Origin: Pseudomonas reinekei
Lineage (GTDB): Bacteria > Pseudomonadota > Gammaproteobacteria > Pseudomonadales > Pseudomonadaceae
Direction of reading: 5' to 3'
DNA length: 64,000 nt
NCBI RefSeq assembly: GCF_001945365.1
Contig: NZ_MSTQ01000009.1
Span: forward strand, 1 to 64,000
The translations under genes and the position numbers were made by a program. Of the stretch, positions 49,545 to 57,433 are shown one piece after another (position 1 is the stretch's first letter; each line of letters begins with the position of its first letter). The notes below the pieces were generated by a model, which saw only the letters and a program-made list of their open reading frames with translations, was not told where the DNA came from and made no database searches.

Positions 49545-49776
49545 TTCGTTTTAGGACCCATTGGAAGTTGAAGTTTCAAAATACAGCGGCGCCTTGCCCT
49601 CTATTGGCCAGTACTTGGCCCCGGGGCTTGCGCGGTGCGCAAATGTTGCACGATCAACGACGGCATTGCCATTGATTACTCTTCTGTCGTGTCGGCGCGG
49701 GCGGATTGTCTTGGAGGCTTTGTGAAAATTTTGTGCAACGTATATCTGGAAACACATTAAATAGCTGTTGAGGGAC

Positions 49777-49813
49777 TGAAAACAGCAACGCCCGGAACCG
49801 ACCGGGGCGTTGC
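49777..49813 (-). terminator. Rho-independent terminator of the START-domain gene
   Basis: On the minus strand, AGCAACGCCCCGG-tcggtt-CCGGGCGTTGCT followed by GTTTTC. The stem is long with one mismatch and starts 14 bases after the stop codon. Confidence 0.9.
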
Positions 49814-49826
49814 TGGCGACTTTTGA

Positions 49827-50435
49827 TCAGGGTTTTTCGGCGCGGGCCTTCAGATTTTTCAGCGTATTGAACGGCGCATCCACCACAAACTTGTTGGCAA
49901 CCATCGAAGGAATACTGCCACCCGGCTCGGTGTGAACCTGATAAGTCACTTCAATCTGATCACCCTTGGGCACGAACTTCCAGAAGCCTTCAACCTTGGT
50001 CACCCGCACAAAACCCTTTTCGTCGGGAACGTACTTGGGCACGCCTTCAAGCTTGCGGGTCAGGCTGCCATCGGCCCCTTCAACGGTGGTGATGTGCAAC
50101 ACCGAGTCACGCGGGGTGACCGGCCATGGCGTATTGAATTGAGTGTAGGTCCAGTTCTGGTCAACTTCGTGCTTGAGCAACTTCTGGCTCTTGCACTCGT
50201 GGATCCAGGCACAGGCACCGGATACGTCTTCCTGCAACGCGCGCAGCTTGGCCATGGTGGTTTTCATCAGGGTGACACCCTGGTAGGCCTTGTAGCCGGA
50301 ACCCGCCACCTCACTCAGGGAGACCTTGATGCCGTCTTCATTCTTGGCGACTTTCCAGTCTTCGGCCTGTGCAACCGAGGTGGCCAATACAGCCGTCAAA
50401 CCACACAACACAGCGATACGATGCAGCGAACCCAT
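49827..50435 (-). CDS. START-domain periplasmic protein
   Basis: A 202-aa protein with a Sec signal peptide (cleavage near residue 24, SVAQA-EDW) and a START/SRPBCC lipid-binding fold over the rest (WTYTQFNTPWPVTPRD, WKFVPKGDQIEVTYQVHTEP). It should bind a hydrophobic ligand in the periplasm; the ligand is unknown. It stands alone and ends in a strong terminator. Confidence 0.87.
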   Translation of the reverse strand: MGSLHRIAVLCGLTAVLATSVAQAEDWKVAKNEDGIKVSLSEVAGSGYKAYQGVTLMKTTMAKLRALQEDVSGACAWIHECKSQKLLKHEVDQNWTYTQFNTPWPVTPRDSVLHITTVEGADGSLTRKLEGVPKYVPDEKGFVRVTKVEGFWKFVPKGDQIEVTYQVHTEPGGSIPSMVANKFVVDAPFNTLKNLKARAEKP

Positions 50436-50475
50436 AATGTTATTCCTTATTGTTGAAGTTCCGTTCGTTGATACA

Positions 50476-50742
50476 TCACGCCGCCGTCATTTGCTCCCAC
50501 CAGCCAATCAGCCTGATGGCTTCTTCACTGCTGCTGCCACACACCTCAACATCGGCCTCGAATGCCGAACACACGGCTGGTCGCTCCGGCTGGCCGAAAA
50601 TATTGCACAGATTCTCGGCAGACAATTGCAGGCAGCGTTCACCGGCGGCTTTGCCCTGGGGCATTCCGGGAATCGGCGAACTGATGGAAGGGGCAATGCA
50701 ACAAGCGCCACAGCCCTCACGGCATTTCATGACGACTAGCAC
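50476..50742 (-). CDS. YkgJ-family cysteine cluster protein
   Basis: An 88-aa protein with the YkgJ zinc/iron cluster pattern MKCREGCGACCIAPS near the N-terminus and three further cysteines (ERCLQL, NLCNIFG, AVCSAF). The family probably binds a metal or an Fe-S cluster; its function is unknown. It reads the same way as the START-domain gene 40 bp downstream. Confidence 0.9.
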   Translation of the reverse strand: MLVVMKCREGCGACCIAPSISSPIPGMPQGKAAGERCLQLSAENLCNIFGQPERPAVCSAFEADVEVCGSSSEEAIRLIGWWEQMTAA

Positions 50743-50895
50743 CTCACGACGGGCAATGTATTAAAGGACGGCGCACAGAGTAACCGCTAAAACAGGTGTT
50801 TTAAATTACCCGGCCATGGGTTTTTACCTGAACGGTGGCCTGACCGCCCAGTCTCCGACAAAGCGTCTGGCTCGCAGGTCACGAACTGCACGAGG

Positions 50896-51363
50896 TTATT
50901 GCTTGAACTCGAATTCCAGCGCGGCGCCTTCGATCTCGCGGCGCTCTTCATTACGCAATTGCAGCTGCATTTCGTTACTGATCAAGCGACCGTTGAGCTG
51001 AAACTGACTGCTTTTGTCGCCGAACATTTGCGGCAATATGGGTTCGCGCTTGGGCAATGGCACCGTGCCGACCGGATCAAGCTCTTCAACCATGTCCTTG
51101 GGCAAGCTCAAATCCAGGTTGGCGGAAGGCAATTGGGTTTTCGCCACTTCACTGGCCGATTTCGATTTCGAGGCGATGGGCGGACGCTTTTTAACTGCGG
51201 CGGGCTTCTTTTTAACTGGCACAGTTTGTTTGGTGGCAGCAGTTTTTTTCGAAGGCATGCTTGCCGCTGGTTTCTCCTGAGCGGAAGCGGCCATCACACA
51301 TAACGGCTGAGTGCTGATAAACAGGCAGACCAAAAGCAAGGCAGCAGGAAAAATCGGTTTCAT
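50896..51363 (-). CDS. Exported lysine- and proline-rich protein, function unknown
   Basis: A 155-aa protein with a signal peptide (MKPIFPAALLLVCLFISTQP, cleavage about residue 28), a Lys/Pro/Ala-rich linker (TVPVKKKPAAVKKRP) and a C-terminal charged helix (RNEERREIEGAALEFEFKQ). Similar proteins are sometimes labelled translation initiation factor 2 because of the low-complexity linker; there is no GTPase domain, so that name is wrong. The start at 51363 places the signal peptide at the N-terminus. Confidence 0.75.
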   Translation of the reverse strand: MKPIFPAALLLVCLFISTQPLCVMAASAQEKPAASMPSKKTAATKQTVPVKKKPAAVKKRPPIASKSKSASEVAKTQLPSANLDLSLPKDMVEELDPVGTVPLPKREPILPQMFGDKSSQFQLNGRLISNEMQLQLRNEERREIEGAALEFEFKQ

Positions 51364-51450
51364 GGACCCAACGGCGCAAACGGCAGGGATGCCTATGCTC
51401 GCCTGTTGCAACCTACAAGACAAGCACGGCCCGTAACGCCATATTACCTG

Positions 51451-52890
51451 CTACAGCCCTCCGGCCATTTCCTGACAGAGCTGAGTGGCGAGCATGCCCA
51501 GCGTCATCAATGCACGCTCAGCCTCACGGTTCCACGGGATACCGCAGTTGAGCCGGATACAGTGATTGAATTGCTCGGTGTTACTGAAAATCAGCCCGGG
51601 CGCGATACTGATGCCTTGCTGCAGCGCCCGCACATGCAATTCCTGGGTGTTGACCCGCCCTGGCAGACTCACCCACAAAATGAAACCGCCCGTCGGTCGC
51701 GTCATCTGCGTGCCTTCGGGGAAGTACTGTTGCACCGCGAGCTGGAAGGCGCTGAGGTTCTTGCGATATTCCTGACGGATGTAGCGCAAGTGCCGGTCGT
51801 AACCGCCGTTTTCCAGATAGGCGGCAATGCCCATCTGCGTAACGCTGCAGGCTGAGTGGGTACTGAAGGTCTGTAGCCGCTGAATTTCCTGCTGGAACTT
51901 GCCAGCGATCATCCAGCCAATGCGAACCCCCGGCGACAGGGTCTTGGAGAAACTCGAACAGTAGATAACCCGATCCAGCCGGTCATAGGCCTTGAGCGAT
52001 TTGGTGCGCCCCTGCTCGAACATCAACTCGCCGTAGATATCATCCTCGACGATTTGAATGTCAAAGTCCGATGCCAGGCGAAGCAGCTGCTTCTGCCGCT
52101 CTTCGGGCATGGTGCCGCCCAACGGATTACTCAAGCGAGTGGTCAGCACCAGTGCCTTGATCGACCATTGGTTGGCCGCCAGTTGCAGGGCCTCGAGGCT
52201 CATGCCGGTGGATGGATCGCTAGGAATTTCGATGACTTTGAGGCCCAGCAAATCGGCCAGTTGCAGCAAACCGTAGTAAGTCGGTGACTCGGCGGCAATC
52301 AGATCGCCCGGGCGGGTCAGCACCCGCAGCGACATCTGCAAGGCGTCGACACAGCCGTGGGTGATGACCACTTCCGAGGGATCGACCACGACACCGGCAT
52401 CGCGCATGCGGATCGCCACTTGCCGGCGCAGCGGTTCGAAACCGGGGCTGAACATGTAGCTGAACGCACGGGGGCTATGAAAACGGGTGACTTTGGCCAA
52501 TTGCTGATGCAACGCCCGCACCGGCAAATAGTCGACGCTTGGCACGGCAGCCCCCAACGGGAACACACCTTCGCGGCGCGATTCGACCAGCACCTGCTGG
52601 ATGATGCTGCTGCGCGTGACCAGGCCCGGACGCTCGACCCTGGCGATGTCCGGCGTCGGCGCAGTCAGGGCCGGCGTCTGGTGCACGTAATAACCGGACT
52701 GTGGCCGGGCGCGGATCAGGCCCTGATCTTCCAGGTTGGCATACGCCTGCAAAACCGTGGCATGGCTGACATTGAGCTGCGAACTCATCTTGCGCACCGA
52801 AGGCACGCGCTCACCCGGTTGATAGACACCACGGCGGATGTCTTCGGCCAGTTGCTGAGCAATACGTTGGTAAAGCAAGAGATTGGTCAT
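51451..52890 (-). CDS. MocR-type regulator (GntR HTH plus PLP aminotransferase domain)
   Basis: A 479-aa transcription factor of the MocR/GabR/PdxR family. The GntR-type winged helix (about 8-72; GERVPSVRKMSSQLNVSHAT) is fused to a fold-type I aminotransferase domain (about 110-470) with the PLP lysine in SSFSKTLSPGVRIGW. Regulators of this class control vitamin B6, GABA, taurine or amino acid genes. Its target cannot be told here, as no pathway gene is adjacent. A matched inverted repeat lies upstream at 52984-53018, probably its own operator. Confidence 0.92.
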   Translation of the reverse strand: MTNLLLYQRIAQQLAEDIRRGVYQPGERVPSVRKMSSQLNVSHATVLQAYANLEDQGLIRARPQSGYYVHQTPALTAPTPDIARVERPGLVTRSSIIQQVLVESRREGVFPLGAAVPSVDYLPVRALHQQLAKVTRFHSPRAFSYMFSPGFEPLRRQVAIRMRDAGVVVDPSEVVITHGCVDALQMSLRVLTRPGDLIAAESPTYYGLLQLADLLGLKVIEIPSDPSTGMSLEALQLAANQWSIKALVLTTRLSNPLGGTMPEERQKQLLRLASDFDIQIVEDDIYGELMFEQGRTKSLKAYDRLDRVIYCSSFSKTLSPGVRIGWMIAGKFQQEIQRLQTFSTHSACSVTQMGIAAYLENGGYDRHLRYIRQEYRKNLSAFQLAVQQYFPEGTQMTRPTGGFILWVSLPGRVNTQELHVRALQQGISIAPGLIFSNTEQFNHCIRLNCGIPWNREAERALMTLGMLATQLCQEMAGGL

Positions 52891-52983
52891 GACGCAGCAC
52901 TCGATTTCACGGGCATTTTATTCTTGTATGAAACGATACCGGAACAGTTTGGAAGTGTACTGGGACAGTTGTCACAATAGTCG

Positions 52984-53018
52984 ACAGTACAGTGCAGTGT
53001 CAGCAAAAACTGTACTGT
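52984..53018. promoter_or_regulatory. Inverted repeat upstream of the MocR gene, likely operator
   Basis: ACAGTACAGT (52984) and its exact complement ACTGTACTGT (53009) are separated by 15 bases. A third half-site, TGTACTG, lies at 52956. GntR/MocR regulators often bind such spaced repeats. The site is 94-128 bp upstream of the regulator start, so autoregulation is likely. Confidence 0.65.
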
Positions 53019-53042
53019 TTTGTGCGGTAATCGGCAGGCACA

Positions 53043-53077
53043 AAAAAACCCGGCGCTGTCTGGCAGGCCGGGCTTTC
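53043..53077 (-). terminator. Rho-independent terminator of the OmpA-family gene
   Basis: On the minus strand, AAAGCCCGGCctgc...gCGCCGGGTTTTTTT. It begins about 15 bases after the stop codon of the OmpA-like gene. Confidence 0.9.
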
Positions 53078-53091
53078 CAGAGACGCACCCC

Positions 53092-53904
53092 TTAGCGGGC
53101 TGCGCCGAGCTGGCCCTTTTCGTCGGAGAACACAATTTCCACGCGGCGGTTCTGCGCACGTCCACGCTCGGAAGCGTTGGCGTCCACCGGGTATTCGTCG
53201 CCATAACCTTCGACCTGAATACGCTTGTCTTCGATGCCCAGGTCCATGAGTACGTCCGCCACCGATTGCGCACGGTCCCGGGACAGCTTGAGGTTTTCCT
53301 GCTTGCCGCCGGTGCTGTCGGCATAGCCCTCGATACGCACCACGCGCTTGGGGTTGAGCTGCAGGAACTGCACGATCTTCAACACCACGCGGTTGGCCGA
53401 GCTTTTCAGCTCCGCTTCACCGGTATCGAACAATACATCGCCCAAGGTCATCACCAAGCCGCGATCCGTCTGCGTCGTCGCCAACGCCACGATCTGTTCT
53501 TCCAGCCATTTGCCCTGTTGCTGCACGCTGAGCAGCTTGGATTCGCGCAAGGCCAGCTGCAGGCGCTGACGTTCAAGCTCGAGCTTGGCTGCGCGCTCTT
53601 CGTTGAGCACCTGATGGGTGTGCTCCCGAGCGATCTCACTGTAGCGCTGACTCAGATAGGCGTATTGCAACACGTCCGAACCACTGCCCCAGTAAGTGGA
53701 CAAGCGGTCGGCCCGGGCCAGGGACTCACCGGCACGAATCACATCCTTGGGAGCGATACGCAGCACGTTGGAATCTTCCTTGACCTTCTGGAAGTCGGCA
53801 CTCGCCTGCTGCAACGCCGCCTCGCTATGCTGGCCGGCGCAACCATAGAGGCTGGCGCAACCTGCCAGAAGCAAACCACCGAACACTTTGGACTTGAGAT
53901 TCAT
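53092..53904 (-). CDS. OmpA-family lipoprotein with DUF4398-like N-terminus
   Basis: A 270-aa envelope protein. The signal peptide ends in a lipobox (ASLYGC), so Cys22 should be lipidated. A helical DUF4398-like region (about 25-130) follows, and then an OmpA peptidoglycan-binding domain (about 145-265; LFDTGEAELKSSA, EGYADSTGGKQENLKLSRDRA, GRAQNRRVEIVF). It should tether the outer membrane to the cell wall. It overlaps the upstream DUF4398 lipoprotein gene by 4 bp (ATGA), so the two are translationally coupled. Confidence 0.92.
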   Translation of the reverse strand: MNLKSKVFGGLLLAGCASLYGCAGQHSEAALQQASADFQKVKEDSNVLRIAPKDVIRAGESLARADRLSTYWGSGSDVLQYAYLSQRYSEIAREHTHQVLNEERAAKLELERQRLQLALRESKLLSVQQQGKWLEEQIVALATTQTDRGLVMTLGDVLFDTGEAELKSSANRVVLKIVQFLQLNPKRVVRIEGYADSTGGKQENLKLSRDRAQSVADVLMDLGIEDKRIQVEGYGDEYPVDANASERGRAQNRRVEIVFSDEKGQLGAAR

Positions 53905-54257
53905 TGGGCATCTCCCAACTGCTTGCGCAGACGGGCGATGCGGGTGTTGAGAACGTTCAACTGTTCCTCGCTCTTGAGGGTCAGGACCCGGGCTTCAGCC
54001 AGACGCGCGTCCAGCTCGGCCTGCTCGGCCCGCATCCGCGCATTCTTGTAAGACTGGTCAGCCATGCTGCCTTTGGCCCGTTTGAACTTGTCTTCGGCCA
54101 GTTTCATTTCCGGCACTTCATCGGCAGTGGCGCCAACAGCCTTGGCTTGTTCGAGTGCCTGCTCGGTCAGGCGCATTTGTTCATTCGGCGCCGGATCGGC
54201 TGCACAACCCGCCAGAGCCAGAACGGCCAGGGCAGCGAAAAGAGGTCGAATACTCAC
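53901..54257 (-). CDS. DUF4398 lipoprotein
   Basis: A 118-aa protein with a type II signal peptide (lipobox LAGC at Cys18) and a coiled-coil DUF4398 body (QALEQAKAVGATADEVPEMK, RAEQAELDARLAEARVL). It is probably an outer-membrane lipoprotein. It lies 9 bp downstream of the solute-binding protein gene and overlaps the OmpA-like gene by 4 bp, so the three form one unit, suggesting one envelope function. The function of the domain is unknown. Confidence 0.9.
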   Translation of the reverse strand: MSIRPLFAALAVLALAGCAADPAPNEQMRLTEQALEQAKAVGATADEVPEMKLAEDKFKRAKGSMADQSYKNARMRAEQAELDARLAEARVLTLKSEEQLNVLNTRIARLRKQLGDAQ

Positions 54258-54266
54258 TAAAAATCC

Positions 54267-55082
54267 CTACTGTTTTGGGGCACTGACAGGTTGTTTCTGT
54301 TGCGCATTCCAACGCTCGATATTGCGTTGCAGCACAGCCTCCGTCAGTCCGGACGCGGGCAATTCTGTCATCTTTTTGGCCAGCTGTCCGCGCAACCAGG
54401 GATCGTTGCAGGCCGAGTTATGGGAAATCGCCAGAAACAGCCCAGGCCTGTCGACCGGTTGCTCACGGACGATCAAGTCGTTGGCCATACCCAGCGTCTG
54501 CGCCATCGCCATGCCGGAGTAGCGTCCGGCGAGGACAAATTCCACCTCGCCCAAGAGCAGTTTCTGAAAGGCCTGGGGCAGATTGGGTGTACGGATGAGG
54601 GTCAAATTCTGTTCGGCATATGTGCCGAATGCCGAGGTTAATCGAGACTTTTCCGACAAAGCGCCGGGGTGGCCGTGCAGATCCTGCACGTCGTTGTAGA
54701 TCAGTGACGAGTCCTTGCGGGTCCAGACCTGATAGTCGTTTTCCAGCATCGGTGGATGAATGTAATCCAGGGATTCGAGCTCACTGACCATCAACGGCGC
54801 ATCGGCCAGCATGTCCATGCGCCCGCTGCGCACTTCTTCCAGTGCCTGGGAACGCTTGCCGGCGTAAAGCAGCTCGGCCTTAATGCCCAACTCCCCCGCC
54901 ACTTGCTGCAACAGATCGGCACTCGCGCCGATCAGATGCTTGGGGTTTTGCGGGTCTTGCCAGAGGTATGGCGGCGCATCGGGGCTGCCGGTCACGACGA
55001 GGCGCTCGCACTTGCCTGCGGCAGCGCAAAGCCCCGGCAACAGCGTCAACCCCAGCAAACTCAACACAACACGCAAATCCAT
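54267..55082 (-). CDS. Periplasmic solute-binding protein-like (SBP family 3)
   Basis: A 271-aa protein with a Sec signal peptide (MDLRVVLSLLGLTLLPGLCA-AA) and the type 3 extracellular solute-binding fold (LVVTGSPDAPPYLW, LIGASADLLQQVAGELGI, RSGRMDMLADAPL). No ABC permease or ATPase is nearby, so it may be a sensor or orphan binding protein rather than a transporter part. The ligand is unknown. It heads the operon with the DUF4398 and OmpA-like genes. Confidence 0.85.
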   Translation of the reverse strand: MDLRVVLSLLGLTLLPGLCAAAGKCERLVVTGSPDAPPYLWQDPQNPKHLIGASADLLQQVAGELGIKAELLYAGKRSQALEEVRSGRMDMLADAPLMVSELESLDYIHPPMLENDYQVWTRKDSSLIYNDVQDLHGHPGALSEKSRLTSAFGTYAEQNLTLIRTPNLPQAFQKLLLGEVEFVLAGRYSGMAMAQTLGMANDLIVREQPVDRPGLFLAISHNSACNDPWLRGQLAKKMTELPASGLTEAVLQRNIERWNAQQKQPVSAPKQ

Positions 55083-55118
55083 GGCGATACGCTCCACTTG
55101 AACCTGATTACACCAACC

Positions 55119-55147
55119 CGTAGCAGCCGGCTTGCTGGCTCCGACAG
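55119..55147. repeat. REP-like palindrome, diverged copy
   Basis: GTAGCAGCCGGCTTGCTGGC continuing TCCGACAG resembles the palindrome at 30941-30970, with changes that break some pairs. Confidence 0.7.
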
Positions 55148-55152
55148 GCAAG

Positions 55153-55185
55153 CAAAAAAAAACCCGGCCAAAAGGCCGGGCTCTT
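55153..55185 (-). terminator. Rho-independent terminator of the etfBA operon
   Basis: On the minus strand, AGCCCGGCC-tttt-GGCCGGG is followed by nine T. It begins about 20 bases after the etfA stop codon. Confidence 0.95.
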
Positions 55186-55204
55186 TATAAGTGAAGCAGC
55201 CGGA

Positions 55205-56134
55205 TTAGACCAGCTTCTCCAGCTCAGGGATGGCTTCGAACAGGTCCGCCACCAGCCCGTAATCGGCCACCTGGAAGATCGGCGCTTCTTCGTCCTTGTT
55301 GATCGCAACGATCACTTTGGAGTCTTTCATGCCGGCCAGGTGCTGGATCGCGCCGGAGATACCGACGGCGATGTACAGCTGTGGCGCAACGATCTTGCCG
55401 GTCTGACCGACCTGCATGTCGTTCGGAACAAAACCTGCGTCGACCGCGGCGCGGGAAGCACCGACGGCAGCGCCCAGCTTGTCGGCCAGGGCGTACAGGT
55501 GTTTGAAGTTGTCGCCGTTCTGCATGCCGCGGCCGCCGGAAACGACGATCTTGGCAGCGGTCAGTTCCGGACGATCGGACTTGGCCAGTTCTTCGCCGAC
55601 GAAGCTGGAGATGCCAGCGTCGTGAGCAGCGGCAACGGCTTCAACGGCAGCCGAACCACCTTCAGCGGCAACCGGGTCGAAACCGGTGGCACGCACGGTG
55701 ATCACTTTCACTGCAGCGTTCGACTGAACGGTAGCAATGGCGTTACCGGCGTAGATCGGGCGCTTGAAGGTATCGGCGCTTTCTACCGAGATGATCTCGG
55801 AGATCTGGTCAACGTCCAGTGCAGCGGCAACGCGCGGCAGGATGTTTTTGCCGTTGGAAGTGGCGGCCGCCAGGATGTGGCTGTAGCCCTTGCCCAACTC
55901 TGCGACCAGAGGCGCTACGTTTTCCGGCAGCTGGTGAGCGTAGGCAGCGTTGTCGGCCACCAGCACTTTGGCCACGCCAGCGATTTTCGCAGCGGCTTCA
56001 GCCACGGCGCCAGCGCCCTGGCCTGCAACCAGCACGTGGATGTCGCCGCCGATTTTGGCAGCGGCAGCCACGGTGTTCAGGGTGGCCGGAGCCACTACCT
56101 TGTTGTCGTGTTCAGCGATTACCAAGATAGTCAT
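55205..56134 (-). CDS. etfA: Electron transfer flavoprotein subunit alpha
   Basis: The FAD-binding subunit of the ETF heterodimer, which takes electrons from acyl-CoA and other dehydrogenases and passes them to ETF-quinone oxidoreductase. The 309-aa product has the C-terminal FAD-binding region [20 protein letters not shown] and [12 protein letters not shown]. The N-terminus [14 protein letters not shown] is standard. It lies 2 bp downstream of etfB, so the pair is cotranscribed, and a strong terminator follows. Confidence 0.97.
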   Translation of the reverse strand: MTILVIAEHDNKVVAPATLNTVAAAAKIGGDIHVLVAGQGAGAVAEAAAKIAGVAKVLVADNAAYAHQLPENVAPLVAELGKGYSHILAAATSNGKNILPRVAAALDVDQISEIISVESADTFKRPIYAGNAIATVQSNAAVKVITVRATGFDPVAAEGGSAAVEAVAAAHDAGISSFVGEELAKSDRPELTAAKIVVSGGRGMQNGDNFKHLYALADKLGAAVGASRAAVDAGFVPNDMQVGQTGKIVAPQLYIAVGISGAIQHLAGMKDSKVIVAINKDEEAPIFQVADYGLVADLFEAIPELEKLV

Positions 56135-56136
56135 GA

Positions 56137-56886
56137 TTAGATTACCTTCGCTTCGTTTTTCAGTTTCTCGACCAGTTCAGCCACCGACTTGACCTTGATA
56201 CCCGCGCTGCGTGCAGCAGGCGCTTCGACTTTGACGGTCTTGTTGGTGGAGGCGGTGGAAACGCCCAAAGCGTCCGGAGTCAGCACTTCGAGAGGCTTCT
56301 TCTTGGCTTTCATGATGTTTGGCAGGGACGCGTAGCGCGGCTCGTTCAAACGCAGGTCGGTGGTGACGATGGCCGGCAGTTTCAGCGAAACGGTCTGCGC
56401 GCCGCCGTCGATTTCGCGGGTGACAGCAACGCTGTCGCCGCTGATTTCGACTTTCGAAGCGAACGTGCCCTGACCGTAGCCGCTCAATGCAGCAAGCATT
56501 TGGCCCGTCTGGTTGTTGTCGCTGTCGATGGCTTGTTTGCCAAGGATCACCAGCTGAGGCTGTTCCTTGTCGACAACCGCTTTCAACAGTTTGGCAACAG
56601 CCAGGGAAGTCAGATCTTCGGCGGATTCGACGAGGATGGCGCGATCGGCACCCAGAGCCAGCGCGGTGCGCAGTTGCTCTTGAGCGGTTGTCGGGCCGAT
56701 GGAGACGACGACGATTTCAGTCGCAACACCTTTCTCTTTCAGGCGTACGGCTTCTTCCACTGCGATCTCGCAGAACGGGTTCATCGACATCTTGACGTTG
56801 GCAAGATCGACGCCGGAATTGTCCGCCTTGACGCGGACCTTGACGTTGTAATCCACAACGCGTTTGACAGCTACAAGAACCTTCAT
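56137..56886 (-). CDS. etfB: Electron transfer flavoprotein subunit beta
   Basis: The 249-aa AMP-binding subunit of [40 protein letters not shown] and GADRAILVE are typical. It is divergent from the ETF-quinone oxidoreductase gene, with a 547-bp region between that contains palindromes and a clear promoter. Coordinated control of both sides by fatty-acid signals (PsrA) is plausible and discussed at the operator. Confidence 0.97.
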   Translation of the reverse strand: MKVLVAVKRVVDYNVKVRVKADNSGVDLANVKMSMNPFCEIAVEEAVRLKEKGVATEIVVVSIGPTTAQEQLRTALALGADRAILVESAEDLTSLAVAKLLKAVVDKEQPQLVILGKQAIDSDNNQTGQMLAALSGYGQGTFASKVEISGDSVAVTREIDGGAQTVSLKLPAIVTTDLRLNEPRYASLPNIMKAKKKPLEVLTPDALGVSTASTNKTVKVEAPAARSAGIKVKSVAELVEKLKNEAKVI

Positions 56887-57177
56887 GGATTCCTCGTTAC
56901 TCTCCGGTGAAAAGAAAGTCGCCTAGGCGAACCTGGCGGTTGATGCTCATCGGGCGCAAGGGCACCTCCAAAAACGCCGGCAAACGTGTCAAGTGAGCTT
57001 CGCTCATGATGTCGATGACCGTTCGTCAGGAGTGACTGACGAGTCATTCAATATCGCGGCGTGTAAACTGCGCGCCAAATCGTCGTGGCGCTTCACTTGC
57101 TACTGCCATCGCCCTGTCTTTAGAGGTGCTCTTGAAACCAACAGTCAGCCTACGGCGAGCGCAAAACCGCCCGTATC

Positions 57178-57203
57178 TTGACCGGAACACCTATTCCGGT
57201 CAA
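57178..57203. promoter_or_regulatory. Perfect 26-bp inverted repeat
   Basis: TTGACCGGAA and TTCCGGTCAA with a 6-base spacer (CACCTA). It is not followed by a T tract in either direction, so a regulator site is likelier than a terminator. The binding protein is unknown. Confidence 0.6.
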
Positions 57204-57263
57204 TACGGCAAAATAGCCGTTCATAAGCCGCGTGACTTTGATTTCTCTGGCTTTGAGCCAATT

Positions 57264-57278
57264 CAAACAAACGTTTGT
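57264..57278. promoter_or_regulatory. PsrA-like operator
   Basis: CAAAC-AAAC-GTTTG fits the PsrA consensus (G/C)AAAC-N2-4-GTTTG/C; the core is the perfect palindrome ACAAACGTTTGT. It ends one base before the -35 box of the ETF-QO promoter. PsrA is a TetR-type fatty-acid-responsive regulator of beta-oxidation genes in Pseudomonas, which suits an ETF module. Confidence 0.7.
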
Positions 57279-57279
57279 A

Positions 57280-57308
57280 TTGGACCCTGAGAGTGGTGTA
57301 GATATAAT
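57280..57308 (+). promoter_or_regulatory. Sigma-70 promoter for the ETF-QO gene
   Basis: TTGGAC (57280-57285) and TATAAT (57303-57308) with a 17-base spacer. The -10 box is perfect and the -35 has one mismatch pair to TTGACA. The PsrA-like site lies just upstream. Confidence 0.85.
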
Positions 57309-57433
57309 GCGCCACCCAAAGAGAAAGGTGGCCACTCGATTGTCCTCTCCCGACCTTACGCCGGGATTCAAGGATGCGACACCTAACCTCCAAAATTAGA
57401 AAAAACTGTTGAGCCTTGAGTAGGAGATAGCCT

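Larger units (their letters stand above)
56887..57433. other. Divergent control region between etfBA and the ETF-QO gene
   Basis: A 547-bp gap without a convincing gene. It holds, left to right: CGTCAG-N6-CTGACG at 57024-57041, a perfect 26-bp inverted repeat at 57178-57203, a PsrA-like operator at 57264-57278, and a sigma-70 promoter at 57280-57308 reading towards the ETF-QO gene, leaving a leader of about 120 bases. A 62-codon ORF (56993-57181) has no family features and is not called. I found no clear minus-strand promoter for etfBA. Confidence 0.7.

Noticed and set aside
56993..57181. 62-codon open frame in the etf control region
   Set aside because: No SD, no family motif, and it overlaps palindromic control sequence.
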